Position numbers and translations under genes: made by a program
In this document: in pieces, positions 23,101 through 34,010 of the stretch
Layout: each line of letters starts with the position of its first letter
Numbering within the stretch: position 1 is the first letter of the stretch
Notes under the pieces: model-generated
Databases searched by the model: none
Told to the model about the DNA's origin: nothing
What the model saw: the letters and a program-made list of their open reading frames with translations, nothing else
DNA from: Eurosta solidaginis
Taxonomy: Eukaryota > Arthropoda > Insecta > Diptera > Tephritidae
Length of the DNA stretch: 64,000 bases
Reading direction: 5' to 3'
Assembly: GCF_040869045.1 (NCBI RefSeq)
Contig: NC_090324.1
Span: 194,554,028 to 194,618,027, forward strand

Positions 23101-26036
23101 ATACGAAAGTATATGGTGAAGTTTGAAGCTTCAATCTGTTAAATTGGGTAAGATATTACAAAAATCCTCTTTTTCTGAAAAATCGGTTGTATGGAGGATA
23201 TATGCTATAGTGGTCCGATCCGGTCGGTTCCGACAAATGTCTAATCGGACACCCAAATACACCTGCTCACCAAATTTTATCAAGATATCTCAAAAATTGA
23301 GGGACTAGTTTGCATACAAACAGACAGACGGACAGACGGACAGACGGACAGACGGACATGGCTAAAACAACTCAGCTCTTCAACCTGATTATTTCGGTAT
23401 ACTTAATGGTGGGTCTATCTATTTTCCTTTAAGGACTTACAATTTTCGGTTTCGTGACGAAATTAATATACCATTTCATTTTCATGAAAGGTATAAAAAT
23501 AGGTAGGTAATCTGTGTGAGGATGCAAAGCTTCACGTTTTTTGTGGTCTGCATGTAAAAACTATGGCTACGAATCACGTATTTCAAAAATATATGACGTA
23601 AACGTAACTATTTGAAGAAAATTTGATGAATCTTGAAGCTTCTAGCCGTAAAAAAGAGGTCAATATGACAGTTTATATGAAGTATATAATATATATACCA
23701 CCGATCTCTATGATTTTTTCAGACAACAATATATGCTATATACGAAAGCATTTTGTGAAATTTGAAGCTTCTAACTGTTAAAACGGGGCAGAAATTGCGC
23801 AAAGTTTCTTATCTGAACAATCGGTTGTATGAGATATATACTATGTATATCACCGATCTCAATGATTTTTTCAGACAACAATATATGCTATATAAGTAAA
23901 TATTCGGTGAAATTTGAAGCTTCTAGCTGTTAAAATGGGGCTAAAATTTGCGAAAATATATATATATACTATATATATATACTATATATATATACTATAT
24001 ATACCACCATATATATACTATATATACCACCATATATATACTATATATACCACCATATATATACTATATATACGACCGATCTCATAAATTTTTTCAGGCA
24101 ACAATATGTTCAATATACGAAAGTATATGGTGAAGTTTGAAGCTTCAATCTGTTAAATTGGGTAAGATATTACAAAAATCCTCTTTTTCTGAAAAATCGG
24201 TTGTATGGAGGATATATGCTATATATATATACAAATGTCTAATCGGACACCCAAATACACCTGCTCACCAAATTTTATCAAGATATCTCAAAAATTGAGG
24301 GACTAGTTTGCATACAAACAGACAGACGGACAGACGGACAGACGGACATGGCTAAAACAACTCAGCTCTTCAACCTGATTATTTCGGTATACTTAATGGT
24401 GGGTCTATCTATTTTCCTTTAAGGACTTACAATTTTCGGTTTCGTGACGAAATTAATATACCATTTCATTTTCATGAAAGGTATAAAAACAGGTAGGTAC
24501 TTTGTGTGAGGATGCAAAGTTTCAGGTTTTTTGTGGTCTGCGTGTAAAAACTATGACTACGAATCACGTATTTCAAAAATATATGACGAGAACGTAACTA
24601 TTTGATGAAATTTGATGAATTTTGAAGATTCTAGCCGTAAAAAAGGGGTCAAAATGACAGTTTATATGAAGTATATAATATATATACGACCGATCTCTAT
24701 GATTTTTTCAGACAACAATATATGCTATATACGTAAGCATTTTGTGAAATTTGAAGCTTCTAACTGTTAAAACGGGGCAGAAATTGCGCAAAGTTTCTTA
24801 TCTGAACAATCGGTTGTATGAGATATATACTATGTGTACCACCGATCTCAATGATTTTTTCAGACATCAATATATGCTATACACGTAAGCAGTTGGTGAA
24901 ATTTGAAGCTTCTAGCTGTTAAAATGGGGTAGAAATTGCGAAAAGTTTCTTATCTGAACAATCGGTTTTATGAGATATATACTATATATAGAACCGATCT
25001 CTATGATTTTTTCAGACAACAATATATGCTATATACGTAAGCAATCAGTGAAATTTGAAGCTTATAGCTGTTAAAATGGGGTAGAAATTGCGAAAAGTTT
25101 CTTATCTGAACAATCGGTTGTATGAGATATATACTATATATACAACCGATCTCTATGATTTTTTCAGACAACAATATATGCTATATACGTAAGCAATCGG
25201 TGAAATTTGAAGCTTATAGCTGTTAAAATGGAGTAGAAATTGCGAAAAGTTTCTTATCTGAACAATCGGTTGTATGAGATATATACTATATATACAACCG
25301 ATCTCTATGATTTTTTCAGACAACAATATATGCTATATAACTAAATATTCGGTGAAATTTGAAGCTTCTAGCTGTTAAAATGGGGCTAAAATTTGCGAAA
25401 TATATATATATATACTATATATATATACTATATATACCACCATATATATACTATATATACCACCGATCTTTATGATTTTTTCAGACAACAATGTATGCTA
25501 TATACGTAAGCATTCGCTGAAATTTGAAGCCTCTAGCTCTTAAAATAGGGCAGTAATTACGAAAAGTTCCTTATCTGAACAATCGGTTGTGGGGGATATA
25601 TACTATATATACGACCGATCTCATAAATTTTTTCAGGCAACAATATGTTCAATATACGAAAGTATATGGTGAAGTTTGAAGCTTCAATCTGTTAAATTGG
25701 GTAAAATATTACAAAAATCCTCTTTTTCTGAAAAATCGGTTGTATGGAGGATATATGCTATAGTGGTCCGATCCGGTCGGTTCCGACAAATGTCTAATCG
25801 GACACCCAAATACACCTGCTCACCAAATTTTATCAAGATATCTCAAAAATTGAGGGACTAGTTTGTATACAAACAGACAGACGGACAGACGGACATGGCT
25901 AAAACAACTCAGCTCTTCAACCTGATTATTTCGGTATACTTAATGGTGGGTCTATCTATTTTCCTTTAAGGACTTACAATTTTCGGTTTCGTGACGAAAT
26001 TAATATACCATTTCATTTTCATGAAAGGTATAAAAA
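20101..26036 (+). repeat. Family A array, right part, about five composite units
   Basis: Unit starts (ggtaggta + atctgt or ctttgt + gtgagg) lie near 20574, 21938, 23502 and 24488. Unit ends (hairpin + ggtataaaaa) lie near 21934, 23500, 24485 and 26036. Units are about 1.0-1.6 kb and differ in the number of 151-bp monomers and in the length of AT-rich runs. The unit ending at 20570 lacks the usual 3' segment, the unit ending at 21934 has a shortened 3' tail, and the unit ending at 24485 has an internal deletion near 24220. Two start types (aatctgtgtgagg, actttgtgtgagg) partly alternate, so the array has some higher-order structure. Confidence 0.85.
23955..24073 (+). repeat. AT-rich minisatellite (tatataccaccatatatatacta)n
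   Basis: The phrase accaccatatatatactatatat repeats here more often than in other units. It is an expanded form of the short inverted-repeat spacer found in every monomer and should form cruciforms easily. Confidence 0.7.
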
Positions 26037-26490
26037 TATAAAAATTAACAACTAAAATGCTTAGGATAAATTTTACATTTTTTGAAAAGAAATTAATTAA
26101 TAAAGAAAAAATGTAAGTATCAATAATTAATTCTAACAAATTAAAATGATCAGATAAAAATTATTAGGGAAAATTAAGAAATAATAAAAAGGGTATAATG
26201 AAGAAAAAAACCCTTGGTATACAAGAAATAACCAAAAAGAAGCTTGACGCGATCTTTAAAAAAGGCATAACAATTAAATTTTAAATTGCAATATTTTGTA
26301 AAGCTTATTGAGTAAGAAACAATAAAATTATACTTAACTAATGATAATTTGGAAAAATTAAAAAAGAAAAGATTTTCAAAAAGTAAAAATAAATACATAA
26401 AATTAAAATAAAATTAAGTAAACTGGAATGCCTAGAATAAAAGATAAAATCAAAGATATTTTATTAAAGCTTAAATTAGTCCTTTTTTTT
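26037..26490. other. AT-rich sequence, no gene seen
   Basis: Mostly A/T-rich sequence follows the end of the family A array. A 74-codon minus-strand ORF is all F/L/Y/K from AT bias and shows no domain. Confidence 0.6.
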
Positions 26491-26752
26491 CAAAGAAAAT
26501 TTGTCTAAGCGGGGTCGCCCCTCGGCAGTGTTTGGCAAGCGCTCCGAGTGTATTTCTGTCACGAAAAGCTCTCAGTGCAAACTCATCTGCCTTGGAGATG
26601 CCGTTTGGAGTCGGCATAAAACATGTAGGTCCCGTCCGGCCACTTTGTAGGAAAAATCAAGAGGAGCACGACGGAAATTGGAAGAGAATTTCGGCCTTAG
26701 ATCTCTTCGGAGGTTATCACGCCTTAAATTTATTTTTATTTTTTTTTTATTT
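26491..26752 (+). mobile_element. tRNA-derived SINE, 5'-truncated copy
   Basis: The body matches the SINEs at 54856 and 63798: ctaagcggggtcgcccctcggcag, gatgccgtttggagtcggcataaaacatg, gtcccgtccggcca, and cttcggaggttatcacgcctta with a T-rich tail. The tRNA-like head with A and B boxes is missing. A 76-codon ORF through it is not a gene. Confidence 0.85.
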
Positions 26753-26783
26753 AGGAAAATAATTAAAGAAATTTTTATTCAAA

Positions 26784-27056
26784 ATGTCTTGGTGGAAAAA
26801 ATTGGCAAACGGCATTATGATAGCAATAGCCGGATATGAGGTAGAAAAAGAAGACTCTGGAAAATGAGAGAACAGAATAGTTATATATGAGCCACCAACT
26901 GAAATAGAAATAAAAAATATTCCAAACATTCCAGATGTTTGGTTAGCAGTTTTGATTTGCGTATTTATGCTATTGATCATTGCAATAACTACGATACTCA
27001 AAAATTATTTGAAACATAAATATAGACAGTTGAAAAGCATTCAAGGGCGTATCTAA
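26784..27056 (+). pseudogene. Unrecognised small membrane-protein ORF with one in-frame stop
   Basis: An ATG at 26784 (MSWWKKLANGIMIAIAGYEV) is followed by a frame of 90 codons broken only by TGA at 26865-26867. After the stop come an acidic/proline stretch (YEPPTEIEIKNIPNIP), a strong hydrophobic helix at residues 53-72 (WLAVLICVFMLLIIAITTIL) and a basic tail (KNYLKHKYRQLK). The layout of acidic segment, single membrane span and basic tail is unlikely by chance in AT-rich sequence, but I do not recognise the family. It could be a remnant of a retroelement or of an integrated virus. I make no functional claim. Confidence 0.35.
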
Positions 27057-27156
27057 AACTACATTTGAATAAAATATAAATATGCATTGTAATACCCTAT
27101 TATTTAAAGCACAATCCGATTTTGAGGAAGAGTAGCAAACAATTGCAATTAATCCA

Positions 27157-27342
27157 TTGCAAACAGCAACCCTCAAAATGCTTCAATTAGCAGTAAATTT
27201 TCTTGGGACAGCTTTATCAGCACTGCCTAAGTTCGACAGCAAACCAAGAATATGCATAATATTTTTGGATGTTCAAGACATCTTTGCACAACTCAAAGAT
27301 AGTCATGAAGCAAAAATTTTGGACGGACAAATTTTTAAATAA
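27157..27342 (+). pseudogene. Possible gag-like remnant
   Basis: The 61-codon frame contains LSALPKFDSKPRICIIFLDV and QDIFAQLKDSHEA. This loosely resembles the start of Gypsy/errantivirus-type gag, where a 'P-x-F-x-G' phrase leads into a helix with alternating D/E. The similarity is weak and the frame closes quickly. It may belong with the integrase-like scrap at 27878. Confidence 0.22.
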
Positions 27343-27877
27343 AATAAAAATGCATTTACTTAATATTCTTCTAAATAGTTACATACCCATTATAAAAATA
27401 ACGAATTTGGTATTAATATCACAATTAACGCTTCAAAGAGTACATAGCTAGAAAGGAAAATGTCAGTGGAAGCATGCAGCAAAATAAAAGCTACCACAAT
27501 AGCGGAAACTAAAAAACCAGCCAGTAATGAAGAAATTAAAAGTCACAATGAGAACTCCATAATATGTATATGAAATAAATAAATACATTTTCAAAAGATA
27601 TGTCGCGCTCGTTTTCAATTCCCCAAAGGATATAAAATTCGTAGCATAATAAATACAAGCAACCGGATTGTTGAGGATAAGATTGATTAGGACAATACTT
27701 TACCAGGCTGAAAAATGTCGGCAATCTAGGACTTGAAAAAAAAAAACAAAAAATATAAAAACACAGTTGTCCCGAGGGACACATTTTTGAAGAATTATAA
27801 TACTCGAGTAGGTAAATTTAAAAAAGGAAATACGTACCCAAGTTCTCTAAGATCTAATAAATGCATTTACCCTAGAG

Positions 27878-28033
27878 GTTATGAATGTGACAAATCCCGG
27901 TAAAATTAAAATAATTCTTCATAAATATCATGACCATCCTATATATCACATGACACACAAGATCAGACAAAACATTGCTGGAAAATATAAAAATTATATT
28001 TAAAAATATGAAAAATTTTGCATCCACTGTACC
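27878..28033 (+). pseudogene. Possible integrase zinc-domain scrap
   Basis: One frame reads KIKIILHKYHDHPIYH, then, past a TAA near 27999, KFCIHC. The H...H...CxxC spacing and the 'LHxYHDHPxxxH' phrase resemble the HHCC domain of Gypsy-type integrases. No DDE core follows. The gag-like scrap 600 bp upstream suggests a heavily deleted element. Confidence 0.3.
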
Positions 28034-28293
28034 TTCCTTTTACCCATTAGTTGAACTATTCTACTACATAACTACCTTGATCTTCCATCAACTGCAGCCC
28101 CTCAACTTTCTGTACAATTAGCTACAATCATCTTGTTCTAATATTGTAATTTTAGTTTGGCTCAAACGAAAAAAATAACACAAAAGCTTTGTTTGATAGA
28201 GATAGTCAAAGTAAGGAAATAATAATTATATTTGGTATTAGTTAGAAATATACCTGTTTCATAAGTTAGATAGCAGACATATAGGGTCCTTTA

Positions 28294-28500
28294 AAAAATA
28301 TTGATAGGAAAAATAATTTTACATTAACTCCCTGTAGAATAAAAAATATCGATAGCAAACATATATTTTTATATTTAATCCTTGTAGAATAGAAAATATT
28401 GATAGGAAAAAATAATTTTACATTTAATACTTTAGAGTAGAAAATATTGATAAAAAAAATAATTTCACTTTAATTCCCCATAATATAGAAAATATAAATA
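28294..28500. repeat. Degenerate tandem repeat, about 49 bp x 4
   Basis: Units share tagaatagaaaatattgata followed by aaaaataattt. Four and a fraction copies diverge by substitutions and small indels. The rest of 28034-28677 is AT-rich without a gene. Confidence 0.6.
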
Positions 28501-28677
28501 ACAACAAGAAAATAATAATTCGTAAAAATAGGCTTAAACTACTATAAATTTAAATAAAGTTTAACCAAAAAAATATAATAATAATTTTAAAAGGGGCGCA
28601 CCCTGAACTAAATTTTAGGGGGTTTAGACTAACAATTTTTTTATTATATAATTTTTCGGTCAATTTATTTATAGTAT

Positions 28678-29098
28678 TAACTAGGATTTTTTGTTAGGCT
28701 ATTTGACCATTTGGCGTTTGATGCAAATAAAACCACTTATTTCATCTTTCAACCCGACGTTTCGCTAGTCTCTCTAGCTTTTTCAAGGGTGCTCTCTGTA
28801 TTTAATAACAAAAACAAAAAATAATACATTAATGTGAGAAACATGACATTCAAACACTATTGATCACAATATTGCATGCAAACAAATATCACAAACAAGA
28901 GGCAAAAAACCGTGATTAATTGTATTTTATAACACATAGAACATTACATAAAGCACTCACATAATTGGACTATTTTAATTTTTGTTAAAACCTGAAAACT
29001 AATTCCGGTACCATTTCATAGTGGTATCATTGTCATACTAATTTGTTTATTGTTAGAGACATAGGGTGTAGGCGGCAGCAACGTCATCTGTATCTTCC
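28678..29098 (-). mobile_element. Penelope-like element copy 2, 3' part
   Basis: Read on the minus strand, this gives the end of the coding region (aaggaagatacagatgacgttgc, matching 32938-32954), an untranslated region (matching 32960-32985), and a terminus that matches 37560-37673 including gctagagagactagcgaaacgtcggg. It is the inverted partner of PLE copy 1. Its remainder lies at 31438-31649, beyond the inserted B1 element. About 400 bp corresponding to the endonuclease region is missing between the two parts. Confidence 0.75.
28751..28790 (-). ncRNA. Hammerhead-like motif in Penelope terminus (copy 2)
   Basis: On the minus strand GCTAG and CTAGC form a helix II-like stem followed directly by GAAAC. 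The box expected 5' of the stem, CTGANGA, is degenerate (TTGAAAA). Hammerhead ribozymes in Penelope-like termini are established; activity of this copy is doubtful. Confidence 0.4.
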
Positions 29099-31437
29099 TT
29101 TTTATACTCAGTTGAGCAGAGCTCACAGAGTATATTAACTTTGATTGGATAACAGTTGGTTGTACAGGTATAAAGGAATTGAGATAGATATAGACTTCCA
29201 TGTATCAAAATCATCAGTATCGAAAAAAAATTCGATTGAGCCATGTCCGTCCGTCCGCCCGTTAACACGATAACTTGAGTAAATTTTGAGGTATCTTGAT
29301 GAAATTTGGTATGTAGGTTCCAGGGCACTCATCTCAGTTCCCTATTTAAAATGAACGATATCGAACTATAACCACGCCCACTTTTTCGATATCGAAAAAT
29401 TCGAAAAATCGAAAAAGTGCGATAATTCATTACCAAATATGTATAAAGCGATGAAACTTGGTAGGTGTGTTGAACTTATGACACAGAATAGAAAACTAGT
29501 AAAATTTTGGACAATGGTCGTGGCACCGCCCACTTTTAAAAGAAGGTAATTTAGAAGTTTTGCAAGCTGTAATTTGGCAGTCGTTGAAGATATCATGATG
29601 AAATTTGGCAGGAACGTTACTCTTATTACTATATGTATGCTTAATAAAAATTAGCAAAATCGGAGAACGACCACGCCCACTTTTAAAAAAAATTTTGTTA
29701 AAGTCAAATTTTAAAAGAAAAGTTAATATCTTTACAGAATATAAGTAAATTATGTCAACATTCAACTACAGTAATGATATGGTGCAACAAAATACAAAAA
29801 TAAAATAAATTTTCAAAATGGGCGTGGCTCCGCCCTTTTTCATTTAATTTGTCTAGGATACTTTTAATGCCATATGTCGAACAAAATATTACCAATCCTT
29901 GTCAAATTTGGTAGAGGCTTAGATTTTAGGACGATAACTGTTTTCTGTGAAAAAGGGCGAAATTGGTTGAAGCCACGCCCAGTTTTTATACACAGTCGAC
30001 CATCTGCCCTTCCGCTCGACCGTTAACAGGATAACTTGAGCAAAATCGATATATCTTTACTAAACTCAGTTCATGTACTTATCTGAACTCACTTTATATT
30101 GGTGTAAAAGATGGCCGAAATCCGACTATGACCACGCCCACTTTTTCGATATCGAAAATTACTAAAAATGAAAAAATGCCATAATAATATACTAAATACG
30201 AAAAAAGGGATGAAACATAGTAATTGGATTGGTCTATTGACGCAAAATATAACTTTAGAAAAAACTTTGTAAAATGTTGTGACACCAACCATATTAAGTA
30301 GAAGAAAATGAAAAAGTTCTACAGTGCGAAACCACCTGTAGAACTAAGCCTGACACCCTTTTAAAATACTCATTAACACCTTTCATTTGATACCCATATC
30401 GTACAAACATATTCTAGAGTCACCCCTGGTCCACCTTTATGGCGATATCTCGAAAAAGCGTCCACCTATAGAACTAAAGCCCACTCCCTTTTAAAATACT
30501 CATTAACACCTTTCTTTTGATACCCATATTGTACAAACGCATTCTAGAGTCACCCCTGGTCCACCTTTATGGTGATATCTCGAAAAGGCGATCACCTATA
30601 CAACTACCACCACTCCCTTTTAAAACCCTCATTAATACCTTTAATTTTATACCCATATCGTACAAACACATTCTTGAGTCACCCCTGGTCCACCTTTACG
30701 GCGATATTTCGAAACGGCTTCCACCTATAGATCTAAGGCCCACTCCCTTTTAAAATACTCATTAATACCTTTCGTTTGATACCCATATTGTACAAACGCA
30801 TTCTAGAGTCACCCCTGATCCACCATTATGGCGATATCTCTGAAAAGACGATCACCTATACAACTACCACCACTCCCTTTTAAAACCCCCATTAATACCT
30901 TTAATTTAATACCCATATCGTACAAACAAATTCTAGGGTCCCCCTGGTCCACCTTTATGGCGATATCTCGAAACGGCGTCCACCTATGGAACTAAGGATC
31001 ACTCCCTTTAAAATACTCATTAACACCTTTCTTTTGATACCAATATTGTACCAACAAATTCTAGGGTCACCCCTGGTCCACCTTTATGGCGATATCTCGA
31101 AACGGCGTCCACCTATGGAACTAAGGATTACTCCCTTTTAAAATACTCATTAACACCTTTCATTTGATACCCATATCGTGCAAACAAATTCTAGAGTCAA
31201 CCCTGATCCACCTTTATGGCGATATCCCTAAATGGCGTCCACCTACAGAACTATGGCCCACTCCCTCTTAAAATACTCTTTAGTGCCTTTCATTTGATAG
31301 AGATGTCATACAAGCACATTCCAGGGTTTCCCTCGGTTCATTTTCTTACATGGTTATTTTCCCTTATGTTGTCACCATAGCTCTCAACTGAGTATGCAAT
31401 GTTCGGTTACCCCCGAACTTAATCTTCTTTACTTGTT
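29099..31437 (+). mobile_element. Family B tandem-repeat element B1 (DINE-1/HINE-like)
   Basis: It starts TTTATACTCAGTTGAG and ends past CTCAACTGAGTAT, a hairpin and cttctttacttgttc. The 13-bp subterminal inverted repeats ATACTCAGTTGAG (29104-29116) and CTCAACTGAGTAT (31383-31395) are exact. Between them lie a left flank with the ccatgtccgtccgtccg module, a segment rich in accacgcccactttttcgatatcgaaa, and a core of about eight 127-bp tandem monomers (30385-31330). Subterminal inverted repeats, tandem core, second inverted repeat, then stem-loop is the layout known for DINE-1-type Helentron-associated elements. It is inserted in a T-rich site of PLE copy 2. No protein is encoded. Confidence 0.8.
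31401..31418 (+). other. 3' stem-loop of element B1
   Basis: GTTCGG-ttaccc-CCGAAC lies a few bases inside the 3' terminus. The equivalents are 41267-41284 in B2 and 43128-43145 (minus orientation) in B3. I infer the termination signal of rolling-circle transposition. Confidence 0.65.
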
Positions 31438-31649
31438 CTTTTTGTATTGTTGTTTTATTGTGTTCGTTTTTTATTTCCATTATTGTGCTATCGACTAGAG
31501 TTTTTATTAGAGTGCCCGGATAATTATTGTTTTTAAGTATGTCGTTAATTTTTCCTAGATTTTTGTCCCAAAATTTTTCGTCGCTTATTGTTGAGATTTT
31601 GTGTATGAGATTTTTTGCCGTATTTATTTCATATTTTATTTTATCTCCT
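31438..31649 (-). mobile_element. Penelope-like copy 2, internal RT/linker part
   Basis: The reverse complement matches 32300-32500 of copy 1 and is better preserved. The minus strand reads KNLIHKISTISDEKFWDKN and LIKTLVDSTIMEIKNE without stops, where copy 1 has several. Confidence 0.7.
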
Positions 31650-31661
31650 AGGAGATAAAAT
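31638..31661. repeat. 24-bp perfect palindrome joining two Penelope copies
   Basis: ATTTTATCTCCT is followed immediately by AGGAGATAAAAT. The minus-oriented copy 2 lies to the left and the plus-oriented copy 1 to the right, so this is the head-to-head junction. Outside the 12-bp arms the two copies derive from different parts of the element. Confidence 0.85.
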
Positions 31662-32987
31662 CAAAAATGTAACGTACGAAGAGTAAAATGTCAAGAATGT
31701 GTTTAGATTAAAGGAAAGACTGTAAAATATACATGTAGATAATGAAGAAGTGCTAGTGTCCTTTGATGTCATGTCCCTGTTCACTAATATCCCCACCAGT
31801 CTTGCCATCCGAATAATAATGGAAAAATGGGACCAAATAAATCCACAACAAACATACCAAAGAACAAATATCATGGCGTATTAAGATTCGGCTCGTTGGG
31901 TAACAATTATTTTAAATACAATGACGCAATTTATGCTCAAACGTTTGGCATGCCTATGGGTAACCCTCTCTCCTCGACAATAGCTGATATAATTTTGGAC
32001 GACCTACTTAACAACACACTTAAACCACTTAAAGAAAAACTTGACATTAACATAAAATGTCTAGTCAAATATGTGGACGACATCTTCGCGATAGTAAAAA
32101 GAAATGACGTGGAACAGATCCTTGAAGCCCTGAACAATTACCACAATAAAATTAAATTAACATATGAAATGGAAAAAGATCCTTGAATTCCCTTCCTCGA
32201 CGTCAAAATTCACAAAAATGATGGAAATCTAGCATTTGATTGGTATGCTAAACCCTTATAGTCCGGACGTCTAATAAATTTTTGCTCGTCGCAACCCCTA
32301 AAATATAAAGTAAATACGGCAAACAATCTCATACACAAAATCTTAACAATAAGCGACGAACAATTTTGAGACAAAAATCAAAGAAAAATTAACGAAATAC
32401 TTAAAAACAATAATTATCAGGGCACTCTAATAAAAAGTTTAGTCGATAGCAAAATAATGGCAATAAAAAACGAACGAAATTAAACAACAATACAAAAATA
32501 AAAAGAAACGAAACAATACTTTAGCGTAACATATATACCGAAGCTCACGGAGAATTTCAGCAAAACACTAACCAACAACAAACACAATATTGCACTTGCC
32601 TACAAATCAAACCATACATTAGCGATGATATTTGCACAAACAAAAAGCTCCAACAAAACAACGTAATATATGAAATAAAATGTAAAGGCAGCGAAAACGA
32701 AAAATGTAACAAAATATACATAGGATCAACTAAACGGTCACTAGGTCTTCGGCTTGCAGAACATGAAGCAGACATACAAAGCACAGCAATACGTCAACAT
32801 ACTACACAAACTAGGCACGCAGCTGACCTAAGCAACACAAAAATAATAGACAAAAACCAACGAGGAAAAGCCAGGTACACATTGGAAAGCCTGAGAATAT
32901 TGCAAAGGAGAGACAAAACGATAAACAAAAAGGAAGATACAGATGACGTTGCTTAATGTTTGAATGCCATGTTTCTCACATTAATGT
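31650..32987 (+). mobile_element. Penelope-like element copy 1, 5'-truncated, decayed
   Basis: This copy encodes a reverse transcriptase and a GIY-YIG endonuclease, the combination diagnostic of Penelope-like elements. Its 3' terminus resumes at 37525-37673, because a Mag-like Gypsy element (32988-37519) was inserted 3' of the coding end with duplication of AATGT. Confidence 0.85.
31740..32956 (+). pseudogene. Penelope-type reverse transcriptase with GIY-YIG endonuclease
   Basis: RT motif A reads VSFDVMSLFTNIPT near 31760. A frameshift near 31880 leads into QTFGMPMGNPLSSTIADIILDDLL and the catalytic YVDD in KYVDDIFAIV. After a TGA near 32184 the frame continues (IPFLDVKIHKNDG) with several stops. 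The endonuclease is recognisable in another frame from about 32664: IYEIKC ... NKIYIGSTKRSLGLRLAEH, then a region ending TDDVA* at 32956. Such enzymes nick DNA and prime cDNA at the target. At least two frameshifts and six stops make the copy inactive. Confidence 0.85.
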
Positions 32988-33209
32988 TGTTGTGTATGCA
33001 AATTCAAATTTACTAACAACAATGAATTTTTATTCTCAGTGTAAAACTAACTTTATTAATTGATATATTTGACGTTGTAATTTTTGTAAATATGGCAATG
33101 CTGAATTATGCCATCAGAAATAAAATGTCATTAGGTTTAGAGCAATCAAAGCGTGCATATCTCAACGGCTACCGAAGTGTGTGAGTATAACCTAATAATA
33201 AACCTAACA
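32988..33209 (+). repeat. 5' LTR of Mag-like element
   Basis: It begins TGTTGTGTATGC and ends AAACCTAACA, 222 bp, within the TG...CA rule. No clear TATA box is seen; short LTRs of this group often use initiator promoters. Confidence 0.93.
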
Positions 33210-33211
33210 TC

Positions 33212-33221
33212 TGGCGACGAG
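33212..33221 (+). other. Primer binding site, tRNA-Ser type
   Basis: TGGCGACGAG lies two bases after the LTR. It is complementary to the end of a tRNA-Ser (acceptor CTCGTCG + CCA) as I recall it from Drosophila; Mag elements are known to use tRNA-Ser. Confidence 0.7.
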
Positions 33222-33234
33222 AAAAAATACAGAT

Positions 33235-34008
33235 ATGGCTGAGGAATTTTACAAAAAATTGTTGGAGGAGCAACGTACCTTCACAATGAATGTGCTAAAA
33301 GAGCAGAAGGCGTGGATGGACAGCTTTGCAAAGAGGTCTCCAGGCCAAGATACCACTCTCGTTCCAGCTTTTGCACAATTTAACAACCAACAGCAGAAAT
33401 GGGACTCATATTTGGAGCAATTGAAGCAACATTTCTCTGCTTACGCGGTAATTAACGCCAACAAGCAGAAATCATTTTTCTTATCTTGGTTGCGCAATGA
33501 CGCTTACGAAACTCTCAAAAAGCTGGTCGGTGTGGAGGAGTTACAAAAACAAACATTTAGTGAGCTCTCAGCAAAACTAACAGAGTTTTATAAAGAAAAA
33601 GTCCATGTAGTTGCAGCTCGTTATGAATTTCATAAAGCTGAAATGGGTAGTCGTACATATAAAGAATGGATTGCCGAACTACGAAGCATAGCCCGGCAAT
33701 GTGATTTTGTGTGCAAAAAAGAAAATTGTCTACATGATTTCTCCTATGACATGATCAGGGACAAATTAATTTTGAAGTCAACGCATGACGCAGTTCGTAC
33801 AGCTGCATTACAAAAGCCGCAGTCAACGTTGGCAGAAGTGCAGCTAATCGCCGAGTCATATGAAACAAAAACTAAAACTGTGAGTACAATCAAAGACAAA
33901 ACGGACACTGCAAATGCAATAGACAGCAACGGAGTTTATTCGATGACAACAAAAAACACAGAAAAATCAAATATGCGTAACAAAAACAAAAAATCTAATA
34001 AAAACTGA
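33235..34008 (+). CDS. gag: Gag of Mag-like element (capsid part)
   Basis: 257 residues, starting [13 protein letters not shown] 13 bases after the primer site. The capsid-like core is helical, with [32 protein letters not shown] and [17 protein letters not shown], typical of the Gypsy gag domain. It closes with [20 protein letters not shown] and a basic KNKKSNKN tail. The TGA at 34006-34008 comes just before the zinc knuckles, which continue in a different frame. Either a frameshift signal or a mutation separates them. The protein would assemble particles around the element RNA. Confidence 0.85.
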   Translation: MAEEFYKKLLEEQRTFTMNVLKEQKAWMDSFAKRSPGQDTTLVPAFAQFNNQQQKWDSYLEQLKQHFSAYAVINANKQKSFFLSWLRNDAYETLKKLVGVEELQKQTFSELSAKLTEFYKEKVHVVAARYEFHKAEMGSRTYKEWIAELRSIARQCDFVCKKENCLHDFSYDMIRDKLILKSTHDAVRTAALQKPQSTLAEVQLIAESYETKTKTVSTIKDKTDTANAIDSNGVYSMTTKNTEKSNMRNKNKKSNKN

Positions 34009-34010
34009 AA

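Noticed and set aside
30517..30753. Repeating ORFs with phrases such as ILESPLVHLYGDISKR in B1-B4
   Set aside because: The monomer is 127 bp, not a multiple of three, so the frame cannot be maintained through the array. The ORFs are chance open stretches of tandem repeats.
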